Notes: generated by a model from the letters alone, not told the origin. Shown: positions 35,734 through 44,536, counted from the first letter of the stretch. The stretch: 63,395 nt of DNA from RUG563 sp045589355 (GCA_045589355.1 JAZNOW010000001.1:1-63395), one strand, 5' to 3'. Program-made: numbers and translations.

Positions 35734-36980
35734 AAGAAACAGCTCAGATTTTGCTGGAAGCCAAGGCCGCCGTACGGCAGATGAACGGCCTGACCCCGGA
35801 ACAGAAAAACAATGCCCTGCGCAACATGGCCCAGGCCCTGCTGGATAATACCGACGCCATCCTTTCCGAAAACGCCGCCGATATGGAAAAGGCGAAAGAC
35901 ACCATTTCCCCGGTGATGCTGGACAGGCTGCTGTTGACCAAAGAGCGCATTGAAGGCATGGCAAAGGGCATCCTGGACGTGGTGGCCCTGCCCGACCCGG
36001 TGGGCGAAGTGCTGTCCGAAACGGTGCGGCCCAACGGGCTGAACATCAAAAAGGTATCGGTGCCCCTGGGCGTGGTGGCCATCATCTACGAAAGCCGCCC
36101 CAACGTTACCAGCGACGCCGCCGCCCTGTCCCTCAAAAGCGGCAATGTGTGCATCCTGCGCGGCGGCAAGGAAGCGTTCCGCAGCGCTTACGCCATTGTA
36201 CAGGCCCTGCGGGAAGGGCTGAAGAAAACCGGCCTGCCCGAAACGGCGGTGAACCTTATCGAAGACACCACCCGCCAGTCCGCAACCGACCTGATGCGGG
36301 CCGTGGGCTATGTGGACCTGCTCATCCCCCGGGGCGGCGCCGGGCTGATCAACGCCTGCGTGCAGAACGCGCTGGTGCCCTGCATCCACACCGGCACCGG
36401 CATCTGCCACATTTATGTGGACGCCGCCGCCGATGAGGAGCAGGCCCTGAAAATTGTGGAAAACGCCAAGATGAGCCGCCCCAGCGTGTGCAACGCGGCG
36501 GAAGTGTTGCTGGTGCACGAAAAAATTGCCCCTTCCTTCCTGCCCCGGCTGGAAAAGGCGCTCACCGCCGAAGACCGCAAGCAAACCTGCGCCTTCCGCG
36601 TGTGCGAAAAGGCAGCGCAGTACATGCAGGGCGCTCCGGCCGGCGACATGGATTTTGACACCGAATTCCTGGATTATGTGCTGGCGGTGAAGGTGGTCAG
36701 GGACGTGGAGGAAGCCATCCTGCACATCGAAGCCCACTCCACCCACCACAGCGAAGCCATTCTTTCCAAAGACGAAAGCGCCATTGCCCGCTTCACCCAG
36801 GCGGTGGACAGCGCAGCGGTATATGTGAACGCATCCACCCGCTTCACCGACGGCGGCGAATTCGGCCTTGGCTGCGAACTGGGCATTTCCACCCAGAAAA
36901 TGCACGCCCGCGGCCCCATGGGGCTGAAAGAAATGACGGCATACAAGTACGTCATTTCGGGTAACGGACAAGTGAGGTAA
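35730..36980 (+). CDS. proA: Glutamate-5-semialdehyde dehydrogenase
   Basis: A 416-residue gamma-glutamyl phosphate reductase, the second step of proline synthesis (NADPH-dependent). The catalytic Cys254 lies in SRPSVCNAAE; VPLGVVAIIYESRPNVT, LRGGKEAFRS and GGEFGLGCELGISTQKMHARGP are diagnostic. It overlaps proB by four bases, consistent with a ProB-ProA complex that channels the unstable phosphate intermediate. proC follows 7 bases later, so the three make a complete operon. Confidence 0.98.
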   Translation: MKETAQILLEAKAAVRQMNGLTPEQKNNALRNMAQALLDNTDAILSENAADMEKAKDTISPVMLDRLLLTKERIEGMAKGILDVVALPDPVGEVLSETVRPNGLNIKKVSVPLGVVAIIYESRPNVTSDAAALSLKSGNVCILRGGKEAFRSAYAIVQALREGLKKTGLPETAVNLIEDTTRQSATDLMRAVGYVDLLIPRGGAGLINACVQNALVPCIHTGTGICHIYVDAAADEEQALKIVENAKMSRPSVCNAAEVLLVHEKIAPSFLPRLEKALTAEDRKQTCAFRVCEKAAQYMQGAPAGDMDFDTEFLDYVLAVKVVRDVEEAILHIEAHSTHHSEAILSKDESAIARFTQAVDSAAVYVNASTRFTDGGEFGLGCELGISTQKMHARGPMGLKEMTAYKYVISGNGQVR

Positions 36981-36987
36981 ATAAAAG

Positions 36988-37770
36988 ATGAAATACGGGT
37001 TTATCGGCACCGGCAACATGGGCGGTGCGCTGGCCAAAGCAGTGGCCAGGAAATATGCAAGCGACGTGCTGCTTTATGACAAGGCCGTGGAAAAGGCACA
37101 GGCCCTGGCCCTGGAAACCGGCGCCAAGGCAGTGGATTATTCCGCGCTGGTACAGGAAAGCGACTACCTCTTCATCGGCGTAAAGCCCTACCTGGTGACC
37201 CAGGTGCTGGGCCAAGTGAACAACGCCCTGAACGGCCGCAAGCCTGTCATCGTCAGCATGGCCGCCGGCATTTCCGTGGCGGAACTGAGCGAAATGATCG
37301 ATCTGCCCATCATCCGCATCCTGCCCAACACCCCGGCCGTGGTGGGCAAAGGGCTGACACTGGCCGCCAAAAACGATCAGGTAACAGAAGAAATGACCGC
37401 CGTTTTTCTGGACGCCATGACTCTCTCCGGCGACGTGATGTGGATGGAGGAAAACGTGTTTGACGGCGCAGGCACCGTGGCCAGCTGCGGCCCTGCCTTT
37501 GCCTACATGTTCATGGAAGCCCTTTCAGACGGCGCGGTGTACTGCGGCGTGCCCCGGGACAAGGCCATGCTCTGCGCCGCCCAGATGGTGGTGGGCGCCG
37601 GGGAAATGCTCAAGCAATCCGGCATGCATCCCGGCGCGCTGAAGGATGCCGTATGCAGCCCCGGCGGCAGCACCATTGAAGGCGTGCGTACCCTGGAAGA
37701 AAACGCTTTCCGCTCCGCCGTCACCCAGGCCGTGATCAATGCCTGGAAGAAGATGACCGGAAAAATGTAA
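36988..37770 (+). CDS. proC: Pyrroline-5-carboxylate reductase
   Basis: A 260-residue P5C reductase, the last step of proline synthesis. The N-terminal FIGTGNMGGAL is the NAD(P)H-binding loop; RILPNTPAVVGKG, GSGPAF-like ASCGPAFAYMFMEAL and HPGALKDAVCSPGGSTIEG are the conserved substrate-binding and dimer blocks. It is the last gene of proBAC; repeat island B begins immediately after the stop, and the strong hairpin at 37991-38020 is the likely operon terminator. Confidence 0.98.
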   Translation: MKYGFIGTGNMGGALAKAVARKYASDVLLYDKAVEKAQALALETGAKAVDYSALVQESDYLFIGVKPYLVTQVLGQVNNALNGRKPVIVSMAAGISVAELSEMIDLPIIRILPNTPAVVGKGLTLAAKNDQVTEEMTAVFLDAMTLSGDVMWMEENVFDGAGTVASCGPAFAYMFMEALSDGAVYCGVPRDKAMLCAAQMVVGAGEMLKQSGMHPGALKDAVCSPGGSTIEGVRTLEENAFRSAVTQAVINAWKKMTGKM

Positions 37771-38342
37771 GAAAGTACCGGAGCAGAGGGCTTCTCTCCC
37801 CTGTACCCCATCTGCGGCACGCAATCCGGATGAGCAAACTTGTTTTTGCATGGATGTTGGAGAACGAAAAGGGAGCTTCTCGCCCCTGCACCCAGCCTGC
37901 GACGAAGTGATTCGGTAAAACAAACGTGTGTCCGCACGAAACTTGAGGAACGAAAAATATGTGCCCACGGGCACTATGAAAACGAAAGAAAGCGGTTGAG
38001 AGAATGCATTCTCTCACCGCTTCTTTTTGTCGTTTTCCCCGGATGCAATGTATCCGGACGGCGGCGCCAACGCCGCCCAGCCCGTGAGGCGGCGGCGCCA
38101 TTCCCCTCTCGCAATACTGCAATCTTCTTTTTCTATCGGGCGTCTGCGTGTTTCTTGTAACAACGGGGAATTGTTTGCTTGACCGGCCAACCACTTCCGC
38201 GGCCGGGTCCAAAGGCGATGCCCCGCAGGGTTTCCTCTCAAGCCACAGCGGGAAATTGCTTGTGTAACACAACAACCACCTCCGCTACTGGGTCCAGGGG
38301 CGATGCCCCTGGTGGGGCGCAGGGGCAAAGCCCCGCAAAACT
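37771..38342. repeat. Palindromic repeat island B between proC and an ABC ATPase
   Basis: A 572-base convergent intergenic region without genes. From the proC side it holds diverged units reading inward (GAGGGCTTCTCTCCCC at 37786, GGGAGCTTCTCGCCCC at 37871, then CACCCAGCCTGCGACGAAG and GTGTCCGCACGAAACTTGAG). The middle has hairpins in a fixed order: 37991-38020 (AGCGGT..GAGAGAAT pairing with ATTCTCTC..ACCGCT, then CTTTTT), 38039-38057 (CCGGATGC/GTATCCGG) and 38060-38077 (GGCGGC/GCCGCC). From the ATPase side come inverted units with GGGAAATTGCTTGTG (38240) and the hairpins at 38294-38312 and 38319-38336. Island D has the same order. Confidence 0.9.
37991..38027 (+). terminator. Hairpin in island B acting as proBAC terminator
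   Basis: A nearly perfect stem with arms AGCGGTTGAGAGAAT and ATTCTCTCACCGCT, followed by TTCTTTTT. The matching element in island D is at 58841-58876 with a different loop. Confidence 0.75.
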
Positions 38343-38909
38343 TCACATCACCACGATCTCATCGGCAAAACGCCGGGCTTCCTCTTCATCATGGGTAATG
38401 AGCAGCACGGTTTTCCCTTCCGTTTCCGCAAGCACCGTTTGCAGCACCGTTTCCTTGGTTTCTTCGTCCAGGCCCTTGAAAGGCTCGTCCATCACCGTCA
38501 GCCCCGCATCGAAGCACAGCGCCCTGGCAATGGCCACCCTGCGCTTCATACCGCCGGAAAGGGCGGACACCCTTTGCAGCATGCTTTCCCCAAGGCCCAG
38601 CTGCTGCAAAAGCATTTTGGCCCGCGCCGTCTTATCCGGCGCCACCATGCGCACGTTTTCCAGCGCCGTAAATTGCTCGCACAGCCGGTTTTCCTGAAAC
38701 ACCACCGCAATGCGCCCGGGCAAGCCTTCCACTTCCCCGGCATCCGGGTGCACAAGGCCGCAGAGGATGTGCATCAGGGTGGTTTTGCCGCAGCCGGAAG
38801 GGCCCATGATGCAGGTGCGCTTTCCCTCCTGCAAGGTGAGCGAAAACCCATCCAGTACCTTCTTGCCGTCATAAGTCTTGGAGATATTTTTCAAAATCAC
38901 ATTGCTCAC
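38343..38909 (-). CDS. ABC transporter ATP-binding protein, short form
   Basis: A 188-residue ATPase. Walker A GPSGCGKTT (about residues 35-43), Q-loop VFQENRLCEQ, signature LSGGMKRRVAIARAL, Walker B LTVMDEPFKGLD and the H-loop LLITHDEEEA are all present, so it should hydrolyse ATP. Typical nitrate/sulfonate/taurine-type ATPases are about 240-260 residues; here the last 50-60 are missing and the gene stops right after the switch region, beside repeat island B. It overlaps the permease gene by four bases and forms the third component of the SBP-permease-ATPase importer. Confidence 0.9.
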   Translation of the reverse strand: MSNVILKNISKTYDGKKVLDGFSLTLQEGKRTCIMGPSGCGKTTLMHILCGLVHPDAGEVEGLPGRIAVVFQENRLCEQFTALENVRMVAPDKTARAKMLLQQLGLGESMLQRVSALSGGMKRRVAIARALCFDAGLTVMDEPFKGLDEETKETVLQTVLAETEGKTVLLITHDEEEARRFADEIVVM

Positions 38910-39664
38910 TTCATCACCCTCTCAAAGCCTTTCTTCATCAGTTTCAGGAACAGCTTTTCAAACAGCTGGCTGAGCAGGATGATCACCACCGTCCAGGCAA
39001 ACACATCCGCCGTATCCATGTGCACCTTGGCCATATACAGCATATCGCCCATGGAAAGATCGGGCCGGCCGATCAGTTCCGCCGCCACCCCGCTTTTCCA
39101 GGACAGGCCCAGGGCAATGCTGCAGGCGCTCATCAGAAAAGGCTGCAGCTGGGGCACATAGATGTATTTCAGCTTCCGGGAAAAGGAAAAACGGTACATT
39201 TTCGCCATTTCCAGCATCCTGCCGTCGGTGGCCTTCAGGCCCTGCAGGGTGTTCAGGTAAATGACCGGGAACACCATCAGAAAGGCAATGAACACCGACA
39301 AATGCCTGCTGGACAGCCAGATGAGCACCAGGATCACAAAACTGGCCACGGGGATGGACTTGATGGTCACCACAAAAGGCCACAGCAGCGTTTCCAGCCC
39401 CTGATAACGCCCGGCCAGCACCGCCAGCACAACCCCCACCCCAAAGCCCAGCAGGAAGCCGCAAACAATGCGCAGGGTGGTATAGCCCACTGTGGACCAG
39501 AATTTTTCCGTCAAAATAAGCGAAAAAAGCCGGCCTGCCACCTGAACAGGCGAGGCCAGCAAAAGAGGTTCCCCCAGCAGCATGGCGGCTGCCTGCCACA
39601 CGCATAAGGCAAACAGCACCGCCAATGCACGCTGGATTTTTTTGTTATTCCGCAAGCTGTACAT
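38906..39664 (-). CDS. ABC transporter permease, SsuC/TauC type
   Basis: A 252-residue membrane protein with about six hydrophobic segments and the EAA-type loop (LEMAKMYRFSFSRKLKYIYVPQLQPFL) that contacts the ATPase. It belongs to the nitrate/sulfonate/taurine/thiamine-precursor permease family. I start it at ATG 39664, which overlaps the binding-protein gene by 20 bases; ATG 39676 is an alternative, and neither has a strong ribosome site, implying translational coupling. The imported substrate is not known. Confidence 0.88.
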   Translation of the reverse strand: MYSLRNNKKIQRALAVLFALCVWQAAAMLLGEPLLLASPVQVAGRLFSLILTEKFWSTVGYTTLRIVCGFLLGFGVGVVLAVLAGRYQGLETLLWPFVVTIKSIPVASFVILVLIWLSSRHLSVFIAFLMVFPVIYLNTLQGLKATDGRMLEMAKMYRFSFSRKLKYIYVPQLQPFLMSACSIALGLSWKSGVAAELIGRPDLSMGDMLYMAKVHMDTADVFAWTVVIILLSQLFEKLFLKLMKKGFERVMK

Positions 39665-40625
39665 AGTAGAAGTCATCGCCGGGCAGCTTACCGCCAACGG
39701 CTGCGGGGTTCATGTCAAACAGAACGTTCAGGTAACCATTGAGGGCAGTCTTCATTTCTTCGCCGTCCATGTAGGTGATGTTGCAGAAGGGAATGGCCTT
39801 TTCCGCCACGGGCGCCTTCACAATGCCGTACTTTTCCACCAGCAGGGAGGCTTCGGCGGGGTTCTGGTTCACATATTCAGTGGAGGCTTTATATTCTTCC
39901 AGGAAAATGCTGAACGCTTCGGGATGCTGTTCCACAAATTCCTTGCGCACGATGAGGCCGGCAGTGATGAACATGCTGTCGTTTTCCAGCGCATTCCATT
40001 CCGCCGTCAGATCCAGCGCAACGCGGAGGTTTTCCACCTGGCCCTGCGCCACCGTCACGAAGGGCTGGGGTATCATGGCCACGGCGTTTTCCTGCATCTT
40101 CATGGCAGCCACGGTTTCGGTGGGTTCGCTCTTCCATTCCATGGTCACGTCCTTTTCAATATCCAGGCCGTGCATGGAAAGCAGATACCGCAGGGCATAT
40201 TCCGGCGTGGTGCCCTTGCCGGTGGCGTAGATGGTTTTGCCTTTCAGGTCGGCAACGGATTGGACGGTATCGCCGCCCTTTTCCACAATGTAGATCACGC
40301 CCAGGGTGTTCACGGCAGCAAACTGCACCTTACCCTCCGTTTTGTTGTAGAGAATGGAAGCCAGGTTGGCCGGCACGGCCAGCACGTCCATTTCGCCCTT
40401 GATCATCAAAGGAGAAAGCTCGTCGGCGGCAGCTGCCATGGTGAAATCGTAGGTGTTGCGGGTTTCGCCCTTTTCGGCATCATCCAGCAGCTTCACCATC
40501 CCGATGGAAGTGGCGCCCTTCAGGCCGCCAAGGCGGATGACCACTTTATCGTCCCCTTCGGCATAGGCTGCCGTTATGCACAGCATCATGGCCAGGGCCA
40601 GCATCATTGCAATCATTTTTTTCAT
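39645..40625 (-). CDS. Exported substrate-binding protein, NMT1/SsuA-like
   Basis: A 326-residue periplasmic-binding-protein-type receptor with a signal peptide (residues 1-22) but no lipobox, so it may be released or held by the complex. RLGGLKGATSIGMVKLL at the start, VQSVADLKGKTIYATGKGTTPEYALRYLL and GLIVRKEFVEQHPEAFSIFLEEY are typical of NMT1/SsuA/TauA family receptors for sulfonates, nitrate or thiamine precursors. The ligand is unknown. It is first of a three-gene importer operon with a probable operator upstream. Confidence 0.87.
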   Translation of the reverse strand: MKKMIAMMLALAMMLCITAAYAEGDDKVVIRLGGLKGATSIGMVKLLDDAEKGETRNTYDFTMAAAADELSPLMIKGEMDVLAVPANLASILYNKTEGKVQFAAVNTLGVIYIVEKGGDTVQSVADLKGKTIYATGKGTTPEYALRYLLSMHGLDIEKDVTMEWKSEPTETVAAMKMQENAVAMIPQPFVTVAQGQVENLRVALDLTAEWNALENDSMFITAGLIVRKEFVEQHPEAFSIFLEEYKASTEYVNQNPAEASLLVEKYGIVKAPVAEKAIPFCNITYMDGEEMKTALNGYLNVLFDMNPAAVGGKLPGDDFYYVQLAE

Positions 40626-40663
40626 AACTTGTTCCTCTTTCCGGCTGTTTTCCAGCCAGCTTT

Positions 40664-40706
40664 AGTATAGAGGATGAAACCAAATAAATATGTTGCATTT
40701 GCAACA
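40664..40706 (-). promoter_or_regulatory. Promoter and candidate operator of the ABC importer operon
   Basis: TATACT (40669-40664, minus strand) is a good -10. About 20 bases upstream lies a 16-base inverted repeat, TGTTGCA-TT-TGCAACA (40691-40706), where a -35 would sit. Its position suggests repressor binding. No cognate regulator is adjacent. Confidence 0.6.
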
Positions 40707-40748
40707 GATTCTGCATTTTCTTTGGCCCGGATGCACTGCTTGCCCCTC

Positions 40749-40777
40749 TTGTATCTTTTGCACAAACGTAGTATAAT
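40749..40777 (+). promoter_or_regulatory. Sigma-A promoter of the antiporter gene
   Basis: TTGTAT (40749-40754) and TATAAT (40772-40777), 17 bases apart. Confidence 0.75.
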
Positions 40778-40858
40778 GCATGATTGGTGCGATTGGCGAA
40801 ATTCCGCGCTTTTGCGCCATAGAAACACACAACGACGATTGAAAGAAGGCATTTTTGT

Positions 40859-42154
40859 ATGACTCAAACAGCCAGCATTTTTTTGAGTCTTTCCATCGCA
40901 TTGCTTGCCGGGCTTGTGCTGTCCAGGCTTGCAAAAAAAGTGAAGCTGCCGGCCGTTACCGCCTACCTGATCTCCGGCGTGCTCATCGGCCCCTTCCTGC
41001 TGGGCTCCCTGAACATTCCGGGCATCGGCATTACCGCAAGCCAGATTGAAAGCTTCGGCCTGATCTCGGACCTGGCCCTGGGCTTCATCGCCTTTGCCAT
41101 GGGCAACGAATTCCGCCTGGCCCAGCTGAAAAAAATCGGCAAGCAGGCCACCGTCATTGGCGTTGCGCAGGCCGTGTTCACCACCATCGTGGTGGACGTG
41201 GTTCTGATCGGCCTGCACTTTCTGATGCCGGATAAGCTGCCCCTGTCCGCCGCCATTGTGCTGGCGTCCGTGGCTACGGCCACCGCACCGGCCGCCACGC
41301 TGATGGTGGTAAAGCAGTACAAGGCCAAGGGCCCGGTGACGGATATCCTGCTGCCCGTGGTAGCCCTGGACGACGCGGTGGGCCTTGTGGTTTTCGCCAT
41401 CTCCTTCGGTGTGGCAAAATCCATCAGCACCGGCGTGGTGGACGTGCTGTCGGTGGTGCTGGAGCCGCTGCTGGAAGTGGTGCTTTCGCTGGGGCTGGGC
41501 TTTGTGATGGGCCTGCTTTTCACCCTGTGCGAAAAATACTTCCATTCCCGTTCCAAGCGTATGGCCGTGTCCGTCACGTTCGTGATGATGACGGTGGCCG
41601 TGTCCTGCCTGAAGTTCCAGGTGGGCGGCATTCACATTGGCTTTTCTTCCCTGCTGGCCTGCATGATGCTGGGCACGGTGTTCTGCAACATGTGCGAGGT
41701 ATCGGAAGAACTGATGGACCGGGCGGACCGCTGGACGGCCCCCATCCTGATCCTGTTCTTTGTCATCAGCGGCGCTGAGCTGGAGCTTTCGGTATTTGCC
41801 GATTGGGCCGTGGTGGTGATCGGTGTCATCTACATCCTTTCCCGTTCTGTGGGCAAGTATTTCGGCGCCAGTCTCAGCGCCAAATGGGCCAAATGTGACC
41901 CCAACATCGTCAAGTATCTGGGCATCACGCTGCTGCCCCAGGCCGGCGTTGCACTGGGCATGGCCATCAAGGCCATCGAGCTGGGCCCGGACGGCGCCAT
42001 CGTGCGCAATATTACCCTCTTTGCCGTGCTGATTTATGAAATCGTGGGCCCGTACCTGACCAAGGTGGCCCTGACCAAGGCCGGCGATATCCGGGAAGAA
42101 GGCCGCAAAAGCGCCCGCGACGAGCACCTGGCCCAAAAGGCACTCAACCAATAA
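40859..42154 (+). CDS. Cation:proton antiporter, CPA2 family
   Basis: A 431-residue membrane protein with about twelve hydrophobic segments, of the CPA2 sodium/potassium-proton exchanger family. KLPAVTAYLISGVLIGP near the start and the paired acidic residues in VVALDDAVGLVVF (about residues 170-182) are the conserved ion-binding region; LLPQAGVALGMAIKA marks the second half. There is no RCK/TrkA regulatory domain after residue 410, so it is a transporter core only. The exchanged cation is not predictable. ATG 40859 has a weak GAAGG site. Confidence 0.9.
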   Translation: MTQTASIFLSLSIALLAGLVLSRLAKKVKLPAVTAYLISGVLIGPFLLGSLNIPGIGITASQIESFGLISDLALGFIAFAMGNEFRLAQLKKIGKQATVIGVAQAVFTTIVVDVVLIGLHFLMPDKLPLSAAIVLASVATATAPAATLMVVKQYKAKGPVTDILLPVVALDDAVGLVVFAISFGVAKSISTGVVDVLSVVLEPLLEVVLSLGLGFVMGLLFTLCEKYFHSRSKRMAVSVTFVMMTVAVSCLKFQVGGIHIGFSSLLACMMLGTVFCNMCEVSEELMDRADRWTAPILILFFVISGAELELSVFADWAVVVIGVIYILSRSVGKYFGASLSAKWAKCDPNIVKYLGITLLPQAGVALGMAIKAIELGPDGAIVRNITLFAVLIYEIVGPYLTKVALTKAGDIREEGRKSARDEHLAQKALNQ

Positions 42155-42165
42155 AACAAATACAC

Positions 42166-42204
42166 AAAAAGGAGCGATGGGTTGCAAAACCCTTCGCTCC
42201 TTTG
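42166..42204 (+). terminator. Intrinsic terminator of the antiporter gene
   Basis: AAAGGAGCGA and TCGCTCCTTT arms with an inner GGGTT/AACCC stem, about 15 bases after the stop. Confidence 0.88.
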
Positions 42205-42205
42205 T

Positions 42206-42375
42206 TATTTGCTTATGCAAGGGAATGTTGTTCCCCGGCATCGGCGGGTAATTTCCTGTGTAACAAGACCGCCACTTCCGCAAAAGGGTCCAGGGGGATG
42301 CCCCTGGCAGCGGGAAATGGCTTGTGTAACAAGACTGCCGCTTCCGCTACTGGGTCAAGAGCCGATGGCCCTTGG
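42206..42375. repeat. Palindromic repeat island C
   Basis: A short island between the convergent antiporter and alcohol dehydrogenase genes. Two units are present, each containing GTGTAACAAGACYGCC followed by a hairpin: CCAGGGGGATGCCCCTGG (42290-42307) and CAAGAGCCGATGGCCCTTG (42356-42374, one A-C mismatch). The second hairpin ends one base before the dehydrogenase stop codon. Orientation is the same as the ATPase-side units of island B and the degV-side units of island D. Confidence 0.85.
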
Positions 42376-43557
42376 TTATTGGTTGGCCAGGTTGTAGATA
42401 TTCATAACGTCCTGCCAGTACAGTTTCTTCAGGCCGCCCACGGGATGTTCCGCCCCAAAGGCAGCGCCGGTGCACTTTTTCGCCATCCGTTCGAAATCCT
42501 TTTCCTCAATACCCATTTCGGAGAGGGTGGCAGGCTGGCCGATGCTGAGGAAGAACATGCGCAGCTTTTCGATGCCTTCCAGAATGATGGCTTCCGGTTC
42601 ACGGAAGGAGCCTTCCACGCCCATCACCTGGGTGGCAAACTGGACGAACATGGGGATGTTGTCCTTGTAAACATACTTCATCCAGGCAGGGGTCAGTACC
42701 GCCAGGCCGGCGCCGTGGGCCACGTCGTAAATGGCGGAAAGCTCGTGCTCCATCATGTGGCAGCCCCAGTCCTGATCCCGGCCGCAGCCCACCAGGCCGT
42801 TGTGGGCCACCGTGCCGGCAAAGCCGATTTCGCACCAGGCATCATAATCCTCATGGTTATCCATCAGCTTCTGGGCATTGTGCATGATGGTCTTCAGGGT
42901 GGCTTCGCACAGCCGGTCGGTGAGTTCCACATGGGTGGTGTTGGTGAAATAGCGTTCAAACACGTGGCTCATCATGTCGCTGATGCCGTTGGCCACCTGG
43001 TTTTCCGGCAGGGTGAAGAACAGTTCCGGGTTCATGAAGCTCATAAGGGGACGCAGGTGATTGGAGCCGTAGCCGTATTTCAGCTGCTTTTCTTCGTTGG
43101 TGATGACGGTATCGCCGCTGGCTTCACTGCCGGCAGCGGGGATGGTGAGCACGGTCACAACGGGCAGGGCCTTCTGGCACTGCACGCCCTTTTCGTACAT
43201 ATCCCACACGTCGCCGTCATACAGAACGCCCATGGCGATGGCCTTGGCGGAGTCGATCACGCTGCCGCCGCCCACAGCCAGGATCAGGTCCACCTTTTCC
43301 TTTTTGCACAGGTCAATGCCTTCGTACACCAGGCTCAGCCGGGGATTAGGCACCACGCCGCCCAGCGCGCAGAAGGGAATGCCCGCCTTTTCCAGGGAAG
43401 CGGTGATGCGGTCATACAGGCCGCTCTTTTTCACGCTGCCGCCGCCAAAGTGCAGCAGCACCTTTTCGCACTTGCCCTTGAGCATTTCGCCCACACGGTT
43501 TTCCACGCCCTTGCCGAATACCAGATGGGCCGGAGAGTAGAATTCAAAATTGTTCAT
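42376..43557 (-). CDS. Iron-type alcohol dehydrogenase (BDH/YqhD group)
   Basis: A 393-residue group III alcohol dehydrogenase of the butanol dehydrogenase/YqhD type, NAD(P)H-dependent. The metal ligands fall at Asp194, His198, His267 and His281, the same numbering I recall for E. coli YqhD. GGGS motifs at residues 38-41 and 96-99 bind the cofactor. It probably reduces aldehydes formed in fermentation or detoxification. It is downstream of the TIM-barrel isomerase gene by 12 bases, so the two share a transcript. Repeat island C follows the stop. Confidence 0.93.
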   Translation of the reverse strand: MNNFEFYSPAHLVFGKGVENRVGEMLKGKCEKVLLHFGGGSVKKSGLYDRITASLEKAGIPFCALGGVVPNPRLSLVYEGIDLCKKEKVDLILAVGGGSVIDSAKAIAMGVLYDGDVWDMYEKGVQCQKALPVVTVLTIPAAGSEASGDTVITNEEKQLKYGYGSNHLRPLMSFMNPELFFTLPENQVANGISDMMSHVFERYFTNTTHVELTDRLCEATLKTIMHNAQKLMDNHEDYDAWCEIGFAGTVAHNGLVGCGRDQDWGCHMMEHELSAIYDVAHGAGLAVLTPAWMKYVYKDNIPMFVQFATQVMGVEGSFREPEAIILEGIEKLRMFFLSIGQPATLSEMGIEEKDFERMAKKCTGAAFGAEHPVGGLKKLYWQDVMNIYNLANQ

Positions 43558-43569
43558 GATACAGCCTCC

Positions 43570-44409
43570 TTATTTGATGTTGATATGGTATTGTTTGCCC
43601 AGTTCACGCAGATAAGCCGTCGCTTCCACGTAGTTTTCGTGATGATCATAATGCTCGGTGAAAACGGTGGTATCGTCCCCCAGCTTCTGGGCTTCCTCCA
43701 GCGCCACATGCAAAGGCAGGGCGCCCTTGCCCACCATCACTTCCCGGATGCAGCAGGGCAGTTCGTCCCCCAGCTTTACGTCCTTGAGGTGGATGGAGCG
43801 GATATGCGGGCCCAGCAGCGTAAAGCAGCTGCGGATGAACGCCTCCGCGTTATGGTAGCGTTCCACACCGTTTACCATGTTGGCAAAATCCAGATGCACG
43901 GAAAAGCCGGGCCTATCGATATCCCGGAGCAGCTGCAGGTACTGCTGCGGAGAATCGGGCACCATCCAGGGCATGGGTTCCAGGGAATAGCTGGACACTT
44001 TGGGGTTCACATCGTCAATGATCTCCCGGGTGATGCGGATGATCTCTTCATAGGTTTCCCTGCTGTAATTGCCGGGGGCATAGCCGTCCCACAGGGTGGG
44101 GCTTAAGGAACCCACAATGTTCACACAGCAATTGGCGCCCACACGTTCTGCCATGTGCAGCTGGGCCTTGGCATAATCAATGGCCGCCCGGCGCTCGTTT
44201 TCATCGGCGGAAAGCACGTTTTTCCATACGCCCACTTCGCCGATCAAAAGGTCGTTTTCCCGGCAGCAGGCTGCATATTCTTCCTGCAGGGAAAGGGGAG
44301 CAAAAGAATCCACCGGGAAAATGACGGTGGAATAGGTCAGGTTCTTTACTTCCTTCAGCCATTCTTCCGGGCTGTGATAGGGGCGCATGATACTGCCGCC
44401 AAGCCGCAT
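43570..44409 (-). CDS. Sugar phosphate isomerase/epimerase-like TIM-barrel protein
   Basis: A 279-residue AP-endonuclease-2/xylose-isomerase-like TIM barrel. Metal-binding positions appear as Glu in SYSLEPMPWM, His and Asp in FSVHLDFANMVN, His in SIHLKDVK and Glu in VFTEHYDHH. The family isomerises or epimerises sugars and inositols; the substrate is unknown. I start at ATG 44409 because GAGGAGG lies 8 bases upstream; ATG 44415 sits too close to that site. The partner alcohol dehydrogenase suggests oxidation-reduction of the same or a related sugar alcohol, which is inference. Confidence 0.85.
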   Translation of the reverse strand: MRLGGSIMRPYHSPEEWLKEVKNLTYSTVIFPVDSFAPLSLQEEYAACCRENDLLIGEVGVWKNVLSADENERRAAIDYAKAQLHMAERVGANCCVNIVGSLSPTLWDGYAPGNYSRETYEEIIRITREIIDDVNPKVSSYSLEPMPWMVPDSPQQYLQLLRDIDRPGFSVHLDFANMVNGVERYHNAEAFIRSCFTLLGPHIRSIHLKDVKLGDELPCCIREVMVGKGALPLHVALEEAQKLGDDTTVFTEHYDHHENYVEATAYLRELGKQYHINIK

Positions 44410-44449
44410 GGGCATACCCTCCTCATCGTATCCATTTTCTGCTGATCCT

Positions 44450-44478
44450 ATCATAGCACAGTTTTTTGCCGATGTAAA
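44450..44478 (-). promoter_or_regulatory. Sigma-A promoter of the isomerase-dehydrogenase operon
   Basis: TTTACA (44478-44473) and TATGAT (44455-44450) on the minus strand with a 17-base spacer. Confidence 0.8.
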
Positions 44479-44488
44479 AGACAGAAAG

Positions 44489-44523
44489 AAAAAAGAATGT
44501 GCCTTTGCGACACATTCTTTTGT
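44489..44523 (-). terminator. Intrinsic terminator of hom
   Basis: AGAATGTG/CACATTCT arms and T-rich tail on the minus strand, about 15 bases after the hom stop. Confidence 0.88.
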
Positions 44524-44536
44524 TTCCATTTGCATT

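Noticed and set aside
37861..38160. Island B considered as a small RNA gene or group II intron fragment
   Set aside because: No conserved RNA core or reverse transcriptase; the shared order with island D fits a repeat family better.
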